The notes below the pieces were generated by a model. The model saw only the letters and a list, made by a program, of their open reading frames with translations. It was not told the DNA's origin and made no database searches. The translations under genes were made by a program, and so were the position numbers. A DNA stretch of 64,000 bases, taken from assembly GCA_021186555.1 (NCBI GenBank), contig JAJKFL010000042.1, positions 26,535,521-26,599,520 of the forward strand. Reading direction: 5' to 3'. Positions within the stretch are counted from its first letter, which is position 1; each line of letters starts with the position of its first letter. Source of the DNA: Reticulitermes speratus (Eukaryota; Arthropoda; Insecta; Blattodea; Rhinotermitidae). This document shows, piece by piece, positions 1 to 11,106 of the stretch.

Positions 1-136
1 TGTTCCCGCAGGGGAAAGCGGCCGGCTCGTGAAGCTGACCACTCACTTCCTCCAGTGCCGAGGTTTAGAATGAGTGCAGTATACCTGAGCTCTTCCATAT
101 GCCTTCGTGGCGTGCACAGGAACAGCTTTGCGTTCA
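1..136 (+). repeat. SINE-A copy, cut by window edge
   Basis: 3' half of a short retroposon family (my label SINE-A) that recurs about a dozen times here. Shared blocks are a G/C-rich centre ending in gtgaagctgacc, a middle block around gtgccgaggtt followed by aatgag, and a tail block tatgccttcgtggcgtgcac. The tRNA-like head lies outside the window. No protein is encoded. Confidence 0.8.
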
Positions 137-1044
137 TATTTTAGCCAGCAGCCCTATTTAATGAGTTCACATTGCTGTTTGTATTCGCCATTCAACTTTC
201 GCAATAGCTGATAGACGTTCACACAATTTGTTATGGGGATTGGGGACCACCCTAACATCATAGCTTTTTATTACCTACAACCGATAAAACAAGTGGACGA
301 GTCACGATTTTGTGAGGTATGGCAATAGATGTTTGAAAAAAGTACGGAATTTTGTTAAAGTAAATTTATTTTTTGTAGAATGGAAAACAGCAGCATGAAG
401 CTAAATAAATCTATAATTGTTTGAACAGTCTGACTGCTCTTGAGAGAACTTGTCTGTGCGTGGCCACATAAGTGCCCTGTTAAATTTATTATAACCAGCA
501 GTAACATCATGGCGAATGGGCATATTTGTCGAATGTGAAGACACAAGCGCCACCTAATTTAGGGTCCTAAAATTATGTGTTGTTATGTAGAATTTCGAAA
601 AATGTGAAACGTTTCCGAAATTTATGTTACGTATAAAATAGTAACATGGCGACCGTGCAAAGGTTGCATTTAGCCTTCGGTTCGGTGGCGATAGCTAAAG
701 CACTATGCATGTGAAATTTGGTACATGGGTGTATATGGGTAATTAACATATGTACGTGACCGACATATTATGTGTGGGATGTTATTTTGAGCCAAAAATG
801 ACAAGCATGGCTCCAGATCATAGCGCGCTGTCATCAAGGGCGTTTAAGCCAGACCACACGCGTTCTTCTGGTTCCGGGATTTGGGAGGAGGAAGATTGCA
901 ATTTGATTGCCAGGTACACTGTAAAAACCCCCACTGAATGAAGTTCCGTCTCATAATCCAAGGACCAGAATTGAAAAGAGTCGGTGCAGTATATGAAAAG
1001 AGCTTATCACATTATTTAGCTAAGCACCACACCATGAAAACATA
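137..1044. other. No gene recognised
   Basis: Moderately A+T-rich DNA. The open frames at 355-546 (minus) and 750-941 (plus) are about 60 codons, lack recognisable domains and have no splice context I can support. I see no repeat shared with the rest of the window. Confidence 0.5.
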
Positions 1045-1178
1045 GGAAGACGTGAAATTATACCTCCATGCATTCTTAGCCTCTACAGTAGATGATGAGA
1101 CAGCTTCACGCCCTGACCTCTCGACTCCCAGGGAAATCACTTCCTGTACCCATTGAATATGAGGCTAGATGGAAAGGA
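1045..1178 (-). repeat. SINE-A copy (3' part)
   Basis: Read on the minus strand it gives the SINE-A order: a caatgggtac block, a centre ending in gggcgtgaagctg, the middle block with taagaatg, and a weak tail. It is diverged and lacks the head. Confidence 0.65.
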
Positions 1179-1903
1179 CGAAGGTATCTTGCCCTTCCTT
1201 GATACGCCGATCATCCCGCCGACGATGCTGACTAATGTTTTCTCTTTGATGTATCGGTATACCTGCCACGCCGTACGGAGATGCGTTAACATAGCAGTGG
1301 CAGGGAGTGTGTATGGCTCATGTAAACTGACGCGGGCAGTACGTCACCTGGCAACAGTCTGGTGTTCGTGAAGAAGCCACGCGTATTCGTCAAACGAAAA
1401 ATACTTGTGTCTGCTGTTTTCGTATTATTGGTAGAAGAAAAGCATTGTGTAGCCGGCCTCACTCAATAGCAACATGTGTGAACCTGTCACTGTATTTTAC
1501 AGTTGCTAGTACAACAGCATACCTCGCGATCTGTCCATCGTCAGTAAGACGTGTGTGTGATCATTGGAATAAAACGACTGTTGGATACTGAGCACTACAG
1601 TTCAGTTATTCTTTCTCGGACTGTACAAGGAGTAATTAAGATGTGTTTGTGAGACCAGTGATGCGGAAGTTCGGTACTGTACTGTTCACGCAGAAATACT
1701 TGGCCACATGTTGCGTGGGATGAAGAATGAATTCATGCATTCATTGACTTCTATACTTGTGACAACGGTCAGTCGGATTCTGATATGAGCAAATAAAATA
1801 TAATCGGAATCGTGACAGCCACTTCGAGAAGTTGGAATGCAGTGAGGTAAGCTATTTTTCAGAATTGGACATACCGTGAATGCTTTACACAAAAGGGTTT
1901 AGA
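1179..1903. other. No gene recognised
   Basis: Unique-looking DNA. The frames at 1153-1371 (plus) and 1686-1892 (minus) are short and featureless; the first starts inside the neighbouring SINE. Confidence 0.5.
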
Positions 1904-2101
1904 GCCAGCCCTTATTTTAGGCCCTAGTTGCGCTTCTGAAAAAAAAGTGGGCGTAAATAAAAAATGATATTTTCATCAGAAATAAGGGGTTAGCATAATA
2001 GAACGCTGGTCGCTAAACCGAAAATGAGAGAGCGCAAGTTAAGAAGTGGTGTAAATTTGCAAAGGGGCGTTAAAACAAAAGGGGTAAAACAAGGGCTGGG
2101 C
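1904..2101. repeat. MITE-like inverted repeat, about 200 bp
   Basis: The left end (1905-1926, ccagcccttattttaggccc) is the imperfect reverse complement of the right end (2078-2100), matching about 18 of 22 bases. Between them lie several variants of an aggggcgtaaaa motif. No transposase is present. It may be a small non-autonomous DNA element; no target duplication is clear. Confidence 0.35.
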
Positions 2102-4260
2102 ATTTCTTTCACACTAGCATGACGTCCTCACGTAGGTAGGTAGCTCGTCTCAGGGTGCGGGGAATTGGATAACTCAACTGTAGCGAGATTATTTATGCCT
2201 AAAGGTCTCAGTGCGGAAATTGACTCACGTGTCTGACTGTCTAAATTTAGTACAGTATCTAATTTCCGTATCATTTGTTCTTTGAAAGAGAAAGGAATAG
2301 AAGCGTGCGTCGTAATCTCGTTGTTAGGGCCCCGTTTTCCTCATCTGGACGAAATTTAAGATAATTCGTACAATACATCGTGCAAGCACAGATTCTTGAA
2401 TACAACTTGTGTTGGTCTTTACTACACAAGCAGTTCGGGTAGTTCTGAAGTTGGCCATTCCATACATTTCGGATCAGTATAATAAACGAGTACATTAGTT
2501 TGATGTAGTATTTGGAACTGGAAGTAATAACACGCATCACCCATGAGAATTCTGTGTGCAAATAAAACATAGATGTGTAAATGTGTTAGGCCTACTAACA
2601 TGGACAGACTGTTCTTTGCAATAGATATTACTACTGCATAAATCTATCCCATTATATTCAAAAGGGTTGAAGCATAAAAATATTTTCCTGTAAAATCCTC
2701 GCCTTCAGTTTGTGTCGTTCTAGGTTACAACGTGTAGCATTCGCTTTGGTGTCCTAACCTTGTCAGAATGCAAGCATTGCGCCTACCTACTAGTACAGCT
2801 GTTATCCAACTCTCAAAACTATCTCGTTTTTCTGTTTAGTGGCTCAGGTGATTGTGATGGGTTATTCTAAAGTAATGCCAAGTTTTGATTCGACAGCTAC
2901 GCAGACATTCTGTGTACGTACTAGTTTCATGTCGTTGCAAATTGGAAGGGAAGAAGAAAAGCATCCAACATTTGTTGATACATAAACGCCAGTAGCTGTT
3001 TCCCTTCAGTGTCTTTCTTCCGTTTTTTCGTCCATTACCTTTATTTGTCTATACTATCGTCATTCCTCTCCCTCTACCCACCTCCGTATCCTGTACGTTA
3101 AAACAGTTGACGTCAGTATCGTTCAAAACATACCGTTTCAGGAAACGAAAGATGAATTGTAACCACCGTGCTATGTCGTACAGTTTCACCAAGGTTCTTG
3201 CGCTCTGCGAGCCGAACATATTTATACACAGTGGCTTTTGTAATTATGTGTGTGAATTTATGTAGTCTGCATGTGTTATGGAATGATGCATCTAGGCCGT
3301 CGACGATTTACACCATCTATAAGACTGAGTAACTAGGGTGCTCTGTGAGCTGAAGGAAACACGCACATCAAACTAACTTCATATAGGCGGCAGTTATAAG
3401 ATGACCTGTAAAAGAATGAGAGTGTCGGCCTGAAATAAAGTACTTTTTACGGTATAATACCAAAAATGTCGTCCCTTGCTTCGAGCAGTGTTAGTGGTAC
3501 CGAGGAAGTTACAAAAGGTCGGTTTTATTGACCTGGTTCTAAATTCATTCATTCATTCAGCATGTCCCATCGTACAACGTCAAGAGCACAAGAAGCGTTA
3601 CAAGGTAGCAAACAGTATGTACAAACAGCATTTTTATTCAGGAGGTTCATCTGATGAATAATTCAGTAGAGGATACCAATTGAACACGATCAGTTAATTG
3701 AGAACCGTGGTTGGTAGTTTCTGGAGGTGGTTTATATTTAATTGCCGAGTGAATGACACCCTAATTCGTGGAACACCTGTAGAATTGGTACTTCAGGGAG
3801 TGATGTACACGCTTGTGTTGTCAGTGGGACTAGAAAGTACCTTTCTGTTCTTGACTTTAGAACTAAATGAAGGTGGTGACAATAAAATATCTTATCCGAA
3901 AGATGTGTGTACAGACATAAGTTTCACAAATTCTAACCCGGCTGACACAACCGTCAGAAGAGCCCACTGTATCTGCATGGGAGGTCTAATGTTAAATTAG
4001 TACTTAGGTCACAGAGGTAACAGTAATATTTAGAATCTTTACCTGTTCCGTGCGGGATTAAATTAGGTGCGTAAAATTAAGCAAAGGATTATTAAGTTTT
4101 TAAGATACGTTGGACAAGTGTGAATATTACGTTTCGGCGTGAAATATTGAACGTGATGTGGAGTGGCAATAGCAGAGTGTTGAATACACTTAAACCAACA
4201 GCATTCCTATGTTCAAATGAAATTATTTTTTGCACTTCTTGCACTTGCTGGTATACCGTA
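2102..4260. other. No gene recognised
   Basis: About 2.2 kb without a convincing gene. Frames up to 100 codons (2271-2570 minus; 3698-4000 plus) have no recognised domain. I find no copies of the window's repeat families here. Confidence 0.5.
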
Positions 4261-4562
4261 GTCAGTATGGTGAGTAGGCTACGGGCGGCACAAGCGAGGA
4301 ATCGTGGTTCGATTCTCATTGGGGCAAGAGGTTTTCTCTTCTCTAAATTGTCGAGACCGGCTCTAGGGCCAACTCAGCCTCCTATTCAGTGGGTGCCAGG
4401 GGATTTTTCTTCAGGTGTAAAGCGGCCGGGGCGTGAACCTGACCACGCCATGTAGTTCCGAAGTTAAGAATGGGTACAGCTATGCCTCAGACCTTCTGTA
4501 TGTCTTCATGACTTGCACATGGTCACCTTTACCTTGACCTTTAATTTTACCTTTACCTTCAC
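4261..4562 (+). repeat. SINE-A copy, near full length
   Basis: Begins with a tRNA-like head (gtgagtaggctacgggcgg, then a box-B-like ggttcgattctcattgg), continues through the gagaccggctctagggcc block, the gcggccggggcgtg centre and the middle block, and ends in a run of ctttacctt variants. The head and B box suggest a tRNA-derived SINE transcribed by RNA polymerase III; that is inference from structure. Confidence 0.8.
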
Positions 4563-6410
4563 TCTGACCGACTATTTGCCAAGCTGCTCAAGAAGAATGC
4601 TTGTCCATGGAGGCCGTCACTCATTTTTGGACAATTACAGTTCCCAGCCAACATCGCCAAGAACGCTAATGTTATTCGTCAAAAACTGAAGTAGTAAATT
4701 CAGGCCAGTTTGTACGTCCATTACTTCGCGTGTCACATTGAATCCGGTTTTTCTGCTCTTGTTGCTGATGTATTGGTAAAGTTGTTTCATATCTATTACG
4801 TCTTGTAGTAGCCTATACGTATAAACAGTGACTGCTAATCAGTTGGGTTCATGTGTGGCGCCTCTGTACCGGTATATCAATAAGGTGAGAACAGCAGACA
4901 CGCCTAGAGCTCTGCTTAACCACTGGCGCCGGTCGCCCTTGCGTTTGAACTTCCTAATCAGATGCATACCTTGTCTGTTGTATTGTACGTGCAATTAATA
5001 CAGCATAACGTAAGGCATGTCACGACGATGTGTCTGAACACCCTCGCGCGGACAATATAAACCTGCTGTTTTGATGACAGTAACAGACAGGTTCAAATTA
5101 CGGTTTGCGTGGTCTGGTATTTTGAATTAAGTGAAGTTATTTTGATGTGTTTCCCAGGCTTTCCAGCGAGCCCCTCATACGCTAGCCACTTGTAAGTCTA
5201 CGAAGATCGGTCGTAAAGTAATTTTACAACGCTTATATTTTGGGTTCTGTATTTTCAACTGTAATAAGAGCAGTTCATATTAAATGGTGCTGCTATCTCA
5301 CCATTTTTGTACACAGTCCTCGCCTAAATTAAGGCTTTTGTCGTATCGTGGGACGAACTTTTTTTGTTCCCTGTTGATGGACGTCCGTGTCTTGTGTTTT
5401 CAGCCGTCGTGTTAGAAATGTTTACACCTCACTATCGTCTTTAAATCTGTGACCGCCAAGATTTTCGGTCTTGGAAACACGATAAGCGCTGGGCGTCAGG
5501 TGTTGGATATTTGCGGGATACTGACAGATTGTTTAGTTATGTAATTGCGCGGCAAGTAAAACCATCTTCAGAACCATCATCATATTGTAAAATCAGCAGT
5601 TGTGGAGACTTCAAGCCTCAACACAAAATCGTATAATAATGACAAATCGGTACCAGTTCGACTGTCCTTGTGTGAACTTGGTTATTCACGTTGTAGGTGG
5701 TGCAAAAATAACTTACGCATGGTGGAGTGCCATTTACGAGTATTAATTTTTGGCGTTAAGTCACACTGCATGCCGCGCAGTGAACCGGAAAGTCTGTCGT
5801 CATAGAGTCTCCCTGCAGTTGCCACTACACAGCAAGTGTCGATCTTGGTTCGATGGAGAGAGCGAAGGTTGGTCAACGAACGCACGAAATTCTTGTGTAT
5901 TAGAGGACGCTGTCAGTACCTCGGACTAACAGCGTCCATGGTAGGGCGAGTGGTGAATTATTAATTGGAAAGGATTTGGAAAAAAAGCGATCGTGTCTTA
6001 AGAATGGTATTTGCCTAGAGAAAACGCCATGAACAAGATGCGGTACTCGTGCCGCATGCGGTCCTTCTACCTCTGCAGTGCGGCCCGCGATCTAATTTCA
6101 GAAGCACGAACAGAAAGATATGAAATTCAAAAATAATTATTTAATTCGTTTTCATACAAAAATATTATTCAGAAATGCATTTTGTTATTGACAACACAAC
6201 ATACCGTTCACACAAAATATAAAGAGAAGTTCCGTCTCACATAAAAGTAACCACCACGCTACTTGGCCTCGTTGCTTATGAGGTTTGGGAATGAGAAAGT
6301 AAAGTGGTGGTTCAGTGTAAGTGCTGGACAAGAAAGCGTATGTCTCGGATTAAGGACTTATTAGGTAAGATTAGTTTAACAATCTGTACGATTAATTTGA
6401 TGTATTTCAT
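4563..6410. other. No gene recognised
   Basis: About 1.85 kb of unique-looking DNA. Overlapping short frames at 5602-5805 (plus) and 5682-5885 (minus) have no recognised domain. A TATA-like string near 5055 has no initiator at the right distance. Confidence 0.5.
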
Positions 6411-7388
6411 AACTCCATGGAGCAGAGTCCTTCTTTAGAAGCTAACAGGTCCTCATCTAGTCAAGAAATTCCCCACCTGTTATGGAACCCGAAGGTTCAT
6501 TACCGCATTCACAAGAGCCCGCCACCTGTCCCTATCCTGAGCCATATGAATCCAGTCCACGCCCTCCCATCCCACTTCTTGAAGATCCATTATAATATTA
6601 TTCTCCCCTCTTCGTCTGGGTCTTCCAAGAGGCTCCTTCTCTCAGGTCTCTCCACCAAAATCCTGTATGCACCTCTCCCCTCACCCATACGTGCTACATG
6701 CCCCGCCTACCTCATTCTTCTTGATTTGATCACCCGAATAATATTTGGTGATGAGTACAGATCATTAAGCTCCCTGTTATGTAGTCTTCTCCACTCCCCT
6801 TTTACCTCGTCCCTCTTAGGCCCAAATATCCTCCTCAGCACCCTATTCTCGAACACTCTCAGCCTATGTTCCTCCCTCAGTGTGAGAGACCAAGTCTCAC
6901 ACCCATACAAAACAACAGGCAAAATTATAGTTCTGTATATCTTAATCTTTGTATTTTTGGATAGCAAATTGGAAGACAGAAGATCCTGCACCGAATGATA
7001 ACAAGTAACAAGTAACTTCAATCTGCTCTCAATTTCTTCCTGAATGGAATTTCGATTTGTTAGGGTTGTTTCCAAATATTTGAACTGTTCCAGCTTTTTA
7101 AACCATCTATCTTTATGTTGTGATTTTTTCCTGCATTCTGATCTCGAGACATGACCATGTACTTAGTTTTCTCAGCATTTACTTCTAGACCAATCTCCTT
7201 ACTAGCGACTACTAAAGCGTCTGTTTTTTTCTTTATAGCATGAACGCTTCCGCCCAATATATTAACATAATCAGCATAAACTAGAAGCTGATGTGTACCA
7301 TTTAATTTCAAGCCCTCCTGGTTTGCCTGAACCGTCTAAATGACATATTCCAAAGCAAAGTTGAAAAGCAATGGCGATAAAGATCGTA
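6411..7388 (-). mobile_element. RTE-type LINE, 3' end fragment
   Basis: Minus-strand copy of the LINE that is nearly complete at 59650-63486. It starts just before the SPLLFNFALEY part of the reverse transcriptase (about 7375), passes through YADYVNILGG (7060-7311 frame) and the C-terminal region with [22 protein letters not shown] and RRMR (6707-7075 frame), and ends at the ctccatggagtt shared by both copies. The palm motif reads YADY instead of YADD, and at least one frameshift separates the two frames. It is a 5'-truncated, dead insertion. The 193-codon open frame on the plus strand (6417-6998) is its antisense shadow. Confidence 0.85.
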
Positions 7389-7465
7389 ACTACACTCCTA
7401 TTTCGTTGGACGTTATCCATTCTTTGAGATACATTTAGTACACACGCCGTTTGGGGAGCTGCCTG

Positions 7466-7545
7466 TACTCCCGCCTTCAGCTTTCCGTGTTACACCACTG
7501 AAGACGGGAGTAGAACCGATTCCCGAAATGTCGTGTGTTGTAAAT
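7466..7545 (+). ncRNA. Hammerhead-like core in a short foldback
   Basis: A near-perfect 15-base inverted pair (about 7466-7480 and 7498-7512) surrounds a CTGAAGA core at 7498-7504. It is followed by one extra base, a GGGA...TCCC hairpin and GAAA (7525-7528). This resembles the hammerhead core CUGANGA-stem-GAAA, but the cleavage-side strand after GAAA is poorly conserved, so activity is unlikely. It lies just before a Penelope-like fragment. Confidence 0.3.
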
Positions 7546-7610
7546 ACGCTTCAGATAATGGACAATGTGTAACGAAGTAAGTGTGTATTGAATCAACCGT
7601 TGTAACAAGC

Positions 7611-7877
7611 TGTCGATCTCAGTGGCCGCGCGGTCTAAGGCGTGGGGCTCGCTTGCTGGGATTGCGGGTTCAGATCCCGCCGGGGTCATGGATGCCTGTC
7701 TTTTTTAAATGTTGTATGTTGTTAGGTAAAGGTCTCTGCGTCGGGCAGATAACTCGTCCAGAGGAGTCCTACCGGGCCTGGTGTGTCTGAATTTGATCGT
7801 AAAGCCTCGATAATGAGGAGGCCCTGGCCCACTGGGGGCTGTTGCGCCATGGGGGAGGGGGGGGGGGGAAGAAAAAA
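7611..7877 (+). repeat. SINE-B copy, tRNA-Leu/Ser-like head
   Basis: The head gtggccgcgcggtctaaggc is a box A of the leucine/serine tRNA type, and gggttcagatcccgcc is box B. The body (ggtctctgcg, ctcgtccagaggagtcctac, gaggaggcc) matches three other copies here. Flanking ttgtaacaagc (7600-7610) and ttgtcacaagc (7878-7888) form an 11-base target duplication with one difference. The insertion splits the Penelope-like locus. A G-rich run closes it. Confidence 0.85.
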
Positions 7878-8480
7878 TTGTCACAAGCCCTTACAGAATC
7901 AATTTACAAAATTATGTCCGTAGATACTACCAGCTTATACACCAACATACACAGTAATGAAGTAATGCACATTATCACGCAGAAATTGAAAGGACGGAAT
8001 GAAATAACTAATCAGATGGTAATCTTAACAGTTTAATTTTCTAACAGAATTACTTTACAAACGAAAAAGGAATGTTTGTGCAAAATAAGGGCACTGCTTT
8101 AGATTCACCAGTATCCAGCACTGTATCAGAAATATTTTTACAAAAATCAAATATTCTTGTTATGTCATGTGACCAGAAACAGGCACTTTAAATATGTTGG
8201 TATATACGTAGATAACGTAGAGTACAAATTGTATATGACTATCATACATTAAATCCAAGCACAAAACACACGTTAGAAACAGAATATAACATCAGAATTT
8301 TTAGATTTAAATATATATAGGAATGGACATGAAATTTCAGTAGGAGTTTTTAATAAACCGACATGACAATACGTAATACCTTTGCAAACCCTCAAGAACG
8401 CAAAATGGCAACATTCGCTTACATGATGGACAGAGCACAAGCAGTAGGCCTACCCTTTACGAATAATGAAAGACAAGAAT
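7878..8480 (+). mobile_element. Penelope-like element, reverse transcriptase fragment
   Basis: The opening frame reads SVDTTSLYTNIHSNEVMHII, matching the conserved DVxSLYTNIP region of Penelope-like reverse transcriptases. Further on the same strand other frames give FLDLNIYRNGHEISVGVFNKPT and a KWQH / DRA stretch, in the order expected for that family (FLDL.I ... KPT ... H). It is an old, broken copy without an endonuclease domain. Foldbacks with hammerhead-like cores lie on both sides (7466-7545, 8761-9008), as expected for this class. A distant LINE is the less likely alternative. Confidence 0.6.
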
Positions 8481-8760
8481 GAAAGATAACAGTTGTGTAG
8501 CAGGCTGCTGAGAAAAAAAACAAACGGCTCTAGTGTCGACTTGGGTCCAGGGTGCCTTGGTTCGATGTCCGTCTGCGGCGCTGTACAGTGGGTCAAATTG
8601 AGTGAGACCTGGCCAGAATTCAAATTCTTCGACTTCCACAAAATGCTTAAAAGTCTACTTGAGGGGCAACAGAAAGTTCTCAGGGTAAAGTACGTTTTAT
8701 GACATTTGGGGTGGAATTGTTTTCGGTACAGGCAAACAAACAGAGCGTTATTTCAGGCTT

Positions 8761-9008
8761 CCGCCACGATGTTGATGAGATCTGCGCTCTTCTGGGGTAT
8801 TACGCATCTTCGAGTGGTAATCCTTTACCGACGTTTCAGGACAATATATCGGTCCCGTCTTCAAGGGTCAAGAAGTCTTACTTCTTGACCCTTGAAGATG
8901 GGACCCATATTGTCCCGAAACGTCGGTAAAGGATTACCACTGGACGCTGCGTAATATCCAAGAAGAGCGCAGGTCTCACAAAGAGAGCGTTGTTAGTGGC
9001 AGCGGTTC
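8761..9008. repeat. Foldback, about 250 bp, with hammerhead-like arms
   Basis: A long hairpin centred at 8876-8880. The inner arms (8861-8875 and 8881-8895) are perfect, and outer pairing runs to the ends with some mismatches. The right arm on plus has (C)TTGAAGA, one extra base, GGGAC...GTCCC, GAAA (8917-8920), then C-GTCG-GTA. The left arm has the same on minus. It resembles a hammerhead core with a damaged first strand. It may be a pair of inverted terminal repeats of the neighbouring Penelope-like element. Confidence 0.6.
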
Positions 9009-10889
9009 GGAAAGGTACTTTGTACGCAAACTCCAGTTGTGTGTTTTATTAATTATTTTTACAGTGACAATTTAATTTATTAAGTGAGCTGATCACGGTG
9101 CAGAGCAATAAAGTTAAGTAAGGGGTGAACTAATTAAAAACGGAATATTTCAAGAGAAATAAATAATTTTTATGTCAATTTATATTATGCTGATTTTTTC
9201 TGCATAAAATTTGAAGCTTATTATTTACATAGAGCTGTAAAATTGATCTGTGCCGATCCAGCTCCGTTTGTTGCATTATTGTATAGCTTCAAACTTCATT
9301 ATTATTATACAAAAAATTAACTGCTAATACAGGCTACTCTGAAAGTTATTAACGATTGCATAAGGTAGTGTCATGTACTTAGGGAATTTGATCATGCAGT
9401 TTGACATGTAATCTACCATTTTCAGTGCCCACCTTCGATTGTAATAAAACGTTAGTGGAGTGTGGATAACTAACCAGCTTACACTGTTATGTTTATAAAT
9501 ATACACTTTATATTCTTAGACATATATGTATATATTTATTGTTATATATTTTATAATAAACTATGAAAACATTTCGCACAATTTACAGATAAATACAAAA
9601 CTAAAGCAAAAGGAGTTGTTTAAAATTTGGACACAAAGGAAAGCACAGCAACATTAAGAGTGAATACATTAAAAAGAGTGTAATAGGGATGTACAGATCT
9701 TTTTGTTTTTAATTACGAATCTAGGTACCAAGTGAACATTTATTTTATAAAAATTAAACCGATATTAATTAAGCAGTAATTGCTTTATTTTCAATTTTCA
9801 ATGAGTTTTTATTCTCAGTTTTGTTAATATAATTATAATTATTATTTTACAGCTCACTTTCGGTCTGAAGAAATTTCCCCGAGCGCATTAAGGGAAATAG
9901 AATATATCTCATGTTGTAGTGGATATTTTAAAAGAGTATTGATGCAAGAAGAAACCAACAGTATTGTGTATCAAAGAACACAGAATGGTTAGAGAAAGAT
10001 GTCAATTTACACATTAAAGTTATTGCCAAAACATATGAAACATTACGAAATGTCATGCGCTTCAGGTATACGTGGTCGTCGAAAACGTCGAAAACCTAGG
10101 AGTTGGGTGGTGGTGTGTGTGTGTGCGCGTGCGTGCATGTGCGTGTGTGATGTCCCTCGCTGCTCTGCGGGTTCGCTTCCCGGTCTGTTCGGGATGTTTG
10201 GTCGTGTCTCTGTATGATACACATAAAGCAGACACCTTGGGACGCAACTGATACGCTTTCTTGACCGCGGGTACAACCCGTACGTCCCCGATTTAACTGT
10301 ACTGCTATCCCACTACTTTTCCACGTAGCCCCCGATACAGTTGAGACACATGTCATATCATGGGATGACCTTTGTATTCTGTGTTGGAAGGGAGTTAGTG
10401 TCTTATTGATCAGCCATCGTGTCACAGCTTTTTCCAGCTCCGATTGTCTGAATTTTATCACCACAAAGATTTTGCTTCATCCTGAAAGATGATAACCACT
10501 TGGCGACCGGCAAGTTCATTAGTTACCAAATCATGCGCCATGTAAAGTTATTTCCTGACCGACTTTCGTATGAAAGACAAGCCATCGTAAATAAAAACTT
10601 TATCCTAAAGAATGGGAAAAGTTTCGCTTTCATGTTATTGTAATAAACACAGCTTGAATTACGTTAAGCTATTCTAAAACAACCCTCGGAAGTATCGCAT
10701 GGGCAGTTGCAAGACTCGACTCGCCTCCGATGACCTCGCATTCAGAGTTCGCCCGTCTCAGTGTGTAGCTAGCTATTCGACCTGCAGTGTTTCTTTCTGT
10801 CCGAGGGCTCTGAAACGAATCTGCTTCATGCCGCTAAAGACAGGTAATTTGAGTTCAGCGTGTGTATGTTGTGTCTGTATGTACGGAGT
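9009..10889. other. No gene recognised; A+T-rich, one GT-rich tract
   Basis: 9040-9900 is strongly A+T-rich with no usable frame. A GT-rich microsatellite lies at 10106-10150. The long minus frame over 10096-10464 comes partly from that tract and has no recognised domain. Confidence 0.5.
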
Positions 10890-11106
10890 GGGCATAGTGC
10901 AGTCGGTATAATGACTAGGCTACTGGCTGGAGATGTGAGGGGCAATAAAGTCGTCAGTCTTCTCTTCTCTGAAGTGTGCAGCTCGGCTCTGGGGCCCGCC
11001 TAGGATCCTGTTCAATAGGCACCAGGGGCGCTTTCCCCGTGGCTAAAGTGGCCGGGCTGAAGCTGAACAATCACATCCATCTAGTGCCCCGAGGTTAAGA
11101 ATGCAA
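10890..11106 (+). repeat. SINE-A copy
   Basis: Clear head (gcagtcggtataatgactag, then gctactggctgg), the ctctggggcccgcctag block, a diverged centre (tggccgggctgaagctgaac) and the middle block ccccgaggttaagaatg, where the copy stops. The usual tail block is absent. Confidence 0.75.

Noticed and set aside
6417-6998. 193-codon plus-strand frame
   Set aside because: Antisense to the C-terminal LINE frame at 6707-7075; the same shadow appears at 62890-63162 opposite the other copy.
10043-10464. Overlapping minus frames up to 122 codons
   Set aside because: They cross a GT-rich microsatellite (Thr-His runs) and show no domain.
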